DNA of 9,096 nucleotides from Rhodobacterales bacterium. Lineage in GTDB: Bacteria; Pseudomonadota; Alphaproteobacteria; Rhodobacterales; Rhodobacteraceae. Positions within the stretch are counted from its first letter, which is position 1. Each line of letters opens with the position of its first letter. Shown piece by piece: positions 7,333 to 9,096 of this stretch. Below the pieces are notes generated by a model. The model did no database searches, was not told the origin of the DNA, and saw nothing but the letters and a program-made list of their open reading frames with translations. The DNA is taken from positions 3,040 through 12,135 of the forward strand of contig JAACVA010000168.1 in assembly GCA_009992615.1 (NCBI GenBank), written 5' to 3'. The position numbers and the translations under genes are program-made.

Positions 7333-8201
7333 CAAATCGCAAGGGCATCATTCTTGCCGGTGGCTCTGGCACGCGGCTTTATCCCGTCACCATTGGCGTG
7401 TCGAAACAGCTGCTTCCGATTTACGACAAGCCTATGGTCTATTACCCGCTTTCGGTGCTGATGCTGGCCGGGATCCGCGAGATCGCCGTGATAACCACGC
7501 CAGAGGACAGCGACCAATTCCGCCGCGTGCTGGGCGATGGAAGCCAATGGGGTATTGCGCTTACCTACATCACCCAAACCAACCCGGATGGACTGGCGCA
7601 GGCATACACCTTGTCTGAGGGCTTCCTCGATGGCGCGCCCTCGCTCATGGTGCTTGGTGACAACATCTTCTTCGGCCACGGCTTGCCCGAAATGCTGACC
7701 CGCGCAACGAAGCGCGACGCGGGCGGGACGGTTTTCGGTTATCGCGTGGCCGACCCGGAACGCTATGGCGTGGTCGATTTCGATGCGGACGGCACCGTTC
7801 GTGGCATCATCGAGAAACCAGAACACCCGCCGTCGCATTACGCGGTGACCGGGCTCTACTGCCTCGACGGCACGGCTTCGGAAAAAGCGGCGCGGGTCAA
7901 ACCATCCGCCCGCGGTGAGTTGGAAATCACGACCTTGCTGGAAATGTACCTCGAAGAGGGCACGCTGACGGTTGAGACCATGGGCCGTGGCTATGCCTGG
8001 CTCGACACCGGCACCCATGCCAGCCTGCTGGACGCGGGTAACTTCGTGCGTACATTGCAATCTCGCCAGGGCCTGCAAACCGGCAGCCCGGACGAGATCG
8101 CCTTTGCCAAGGGCTGGATTGATGCCAGGGCACTCGCCGAACGCGCCGTGCGCTTCGCCAAGAACGATTACGGCGCCTATCTCGAAACCCTCATCAACTG
8201 A
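7329..8201 (+). CDS. rfbA: Glucose-1-phosphate thymidylyltransferase
   Basis: RfbA (RmlA) joins dTTP and glucose-1-phosphate to give dTDP-glucose and pyrophosphate, the first and usually feedback-controlled step of the pathway. The 290-residue length is typical of the long RmlA form. The nucleotidyltransferase signature LAGGSGTRLYPVT (9-21) with K26 is intact. It is followed by the metal-binding LGDN with D111, VFGYRVADPERYGVV (135-149), EKP (162-164), GELEITTL (196-203) and AWLDTGTH with D226 (223-230). The ATG overlaps the rfbD stop in ATGA, with a GGAG ten bases upstream (7315-7318). It is the last recognisable gene of the operon. An inverted repeat, TCATCA and TGATGA (8191-8204), spans its stop but has no T-run, so it is not a clear terminator. 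Mobile-element sequence follows. Confidence 0.97.
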   Translation: MTNRKGIILAGGSGTRLYPVTIGVSKQLLPIYDKPMVYYPLSVLMLAGIREIAVITTPEDSDQFRRVLGDGSQWGIALTYITQTNPDGLAQAYTLSEGFLDGAPSLMVLGDNIFFGHGLPEMLTRATKRDAGGTVFGYRVADPERYGVVDFDADGTVRGIIEKPEHPPSHYAVTGLYCLDGTASEKAARVKPSARGELEITTLLEMYLEEGTLTVETMGRGYAWLDTGTHASLLDAGNFVRTLQSRQGLQTGSPDEIAFAKGWIDARALAERAVRFAKNDYGAYLETLIN

Positions 8202-8464
8202 TGAGTGATCACCTTGAACGTGCCGCAAGAACATATCGCAAACAGTCCGCTACAGACCCGCGCCCGGTCGCGGTATTTGTCAAAGGAGTTGTCCACTGTT
8301 TTCATGCGGCGTCTCTGATTTCAGGGGCGCTGGTTTCGTTTTCGGGGTTCAGCCAGATTGGGCCGGCGGCTCGCCAGTTGCGGGTTTTGCCTGACCAGCG
8401 TTCAGGCTGTTGCTCTCGCCATCTTCAATCGATTCAAGCAGTTCAGGGTTCGGTGTGATGTCTA
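8202..8464. other. Junction between rfbA and the IS5-type element
   Basis: This stretch holds no intact gene. An 85-codon plus-strand frame starts at 8201 within the rfbA stop (TGATG) and ends at 8458, but from about 8302 it runs antisense to the transposase-like fragment and has no family features. Its first 30 or so codons could be what is left of a gene that once followed rfbA. A GTGATCAC palindrome lies at 8205-8212. Confidence 0.5.
8302..8424 (-). pseudogene. Decayed transposase C-terminus (probable)
   Basis: On the minus strand an open stretch of 40 codons ending in TGA (8304-8302) encodes RWREQQPERWSGKTRNW followed by a segment with IWLNPE and ending IRDAA. The PERWSG-TRNW pattern near a C-terminus resembles ends of IS transposases that I recall from alphaproteobacteria, possibly IS3-type; this is recognition from memory, not a search. 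It is cut by an in-frame TGA at 8427-8425, and a second minus-strand frame (8462-8349) stays open beside it, so a frameshift may have split one original gene. It lies between rfbA and the left end of an IS5-type element, so the second element may have inserted into or next to this older one. No start codon or ribosome binding site is present. Confidence 0.4.
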
Positions 8465-8538
8465 GGGTCAGGACCCATTGATCTTCTTGAGGTCACCTCG
8501 GTTGCGTGATTCAAGCTCCCGAACTGACGGGGGTGACG

Positions 8539-8898
8539 ATGAGCAATCTTTTCTGGCTGACGGACGCACAGATGGCTCGGCTTCGGCCGTTCTTCCCGAA
8601 GAGCTATGGTGTGCCGCGGGTCGATGACCGGCGTGTCCTGAGCGGTATTATCTTCATCAATCGTAATGGCTTGCGGTGGTGCGATGCGCCGAAAGAGTAT
8701 GGCCCCGCGAAGACGTTATACAACCGTTGGAAGCGGTGGGGGAACATGGGGGTCTTCGCCCGGATCATGGTGGGGCTGGCCTCCGAGGCGGCGGTTCCCA
8801 AGACGGTGATGATCGACGCGACCTATTTGAAAGCGCACCGCACGGCGACAAGCCTGTGGTTGAAAAAGGGGGGCCCGACGACCAGCGGGGCCGTGTGA
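8539..8898 (+). CDS. IS5-family transposase, first frame (OrfA)
   Basis: The 119-residue product begins MSNLFWLTDAQMARLRPFFP, the standard opening of IS427-group transposases, and carries the helix-turn-helix-like N-terminal domain with PRVDDRRVLSGIIFINRNGL (26-45) and WCDAPKEYGPAKTLYNRW (47-64). The first catalytic aspartate of the DDE domain is D93 in VMIDATYLKAH. The ATG at 8539 has GGGGG at 8529-8533, five bases upstream; the in-frame ATG at 8506 adds residues foreign to the family. The frame ends at TGA soon after a GGGGGG run, where a -1 shift joins it to the second frame. Alone it lacks the second aspartate and the glutamate, so it cannot be an active transposase, though it could act as a DNA-binding partner. 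Confidence 0.9.
   Translation: MSNLFWLTDAQMARLRPFFPKSYGVPRVDDRRVLSGIIFINRNGLRWCDAPKEYGPAKTLYNRWKRWGNMGVFARIMVGLASEAAVPKTVMIDATYLKAHRTATSLWLKKGGPTTSGAV
8868..8874 (+). promoter_or_regulatory. Probable -1 ribosomal frameshift site
   Basis: In the OrfA frame the bases read AAG GGG GGC, so 8868-8874 is G GGG GGC, a heptamer of the X XXY YYZ form that allows both tRNAs to re-pair one base back. AAAAA precedes it (8863-8867). Shifting here continues KKGG directly into PDDQRGRVIGRTKGG, the expected family sequence, with no residue lost or gained in the alignment I recall. Confidence 0.7.
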
Positions 8899-9096
8899 TT
8901 GGTCGCACCAAGGGTGGCATGAACACAAAGCTGCATGCCGTCACCGATGCCGAAGGACGTCCGATCCGGTTCTTCATGACGGCAGGCCAAGTCAGTGATT
9001 ACACCGGTGCCGCGGCCCTGCTAGACAGCTTGCCGAAGGCGGATTGGCTGCTGGCCGACCGGGGATACGACGCTGACTGGTTCAGAGATGCGTTGA
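8874..9096 (+). CDS. IS5-family transposase, second frame (OrfB), cut by the window end
   Basis: Read from 8874 in the -1 frame, the product runs PDDQRGRVIGRTKGGMNTKL, then HAVTDAEGRPIRFFMTAGQV and SDYTGAAALLDSLPKADW, and reaches LLADRGYDADWF before the window ends. This is the central DDE part of the IS427-type transposase; the second catalytic aspartate is the one in ADRGYD (residue 174 counted from the OrfA start). The glutamate and the C-terminus lie outside. There is no obvious independent ribosome binding site, so the segment is probably made only as a fusion with OrfA. The first in-frame ATG is at 8918, inside the conserved part. Whether the full element is active cannot be judged here. 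Confidence 0.88.

Larger units (their letters stand above)
8465..9096 (+). mobile_element. IS5-family (IS427-like) insertion sequence, left part
   Basis: The split transposase described separately identifies the element. The left end is placed at about 8465, where GGGTCAGGACCC (8465-8476, itself an imperfect palindrome with arms GGGTC and GACCC) begins, directly after CTA. A CTAG-type target fits the preference of IS427-group elements, which duplicate a short TA-containing site. The right end and its inverted repeat lie beyond the window, so the exact boundary cannot be proven here. The transposase start lies 74 bases inside this end, usual for these elements. Confidence 0.65.

Noticed and set aside
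8191..8204. TCATCA-AC-TGATGA as a terminator of the rfb operon
   Set aside because: AT-rich 6 bp arms with a two-base loop and no following T-run do not make a credible intrinsic terminator.
1..9096. CRISPR arrays, tRNA or rRNA genes, riboswitches, toxin-antitoxin pairs, phage or defence genes
   Set aside because: Looked for on both strands; no spaced direct repeats, cloverleaf-like sequence or matching protein motifs were seen.

Overview
The window looks like a chromosomal segment of a GC-rich alphaproteobacterium, most likely of the Rhodobacterales (Roseobacter/Paracoccus type). The reasons are a stand-alone aa3-type cytochrome c oxidase subunit I gene close to the Paracoccus form, a DUF2244 membrane-protein gene directly behind it, the alphaproteobacterial-style lipB, and an IS5/IS427-like insertion sequence of a kind common in that group. 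This assignment rests on recognising protein families; no search was run.

Region 1 (1-3854) is housekeeping. A yqeY gene on the plus strand (66-530) converges on a minus-strand block that reads lipB (3854-3204), a 360-base gap, ctaD (2843-1170) and a DUF2244 gene (1158-622). A weak intrinsic terminator candidate lies between the converging genes. A strong minus-strand terminator hairpin lies behind ctaD, but inside the first codons of the DUF2244 gene.

Region 2 (3855-4869) is about 1 kb without any gene I can support. It has a 12-base palindrome flanked by a repeated heptamer and otherwise only low-quality open frames.

Region 3 (4870-8201) is a complete dTDP-L-rhamnose operon in the order rfbC-rfbB-rfbD-rfbA. 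RfbA makes dTDP-glucose, RfbB dehydrates it to the 4-keto-6-deoxy sugar, RfbC epimerises C3 and C5, and RfbD reduces C4 to give dTDP-L-rhamnose for surface polysaccharide. The last three genes are joined by 4-base ATGA overlaps, so the set is probably one transcript. The catalytic motifs of all four enzymes are intact.

Region 4 (8202-9096) is mobile-element debris. It holds a short open frame overlapping the rfbA stop, a decayed antisense fragment that looks like a transposase C-terminus, and the left part of an IS5-family (IS427-like) element. The transposase of that element is split into two frames, joined by a -1 slippery site, and runs off the end of the window.

I do not see a convincing new biological system. 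The points most worth checking are the terminator inside the DUF2244 reading frame, the placement of a rhamnose operon between core genes and IS elements, and the unexplained 1 kb spacer.
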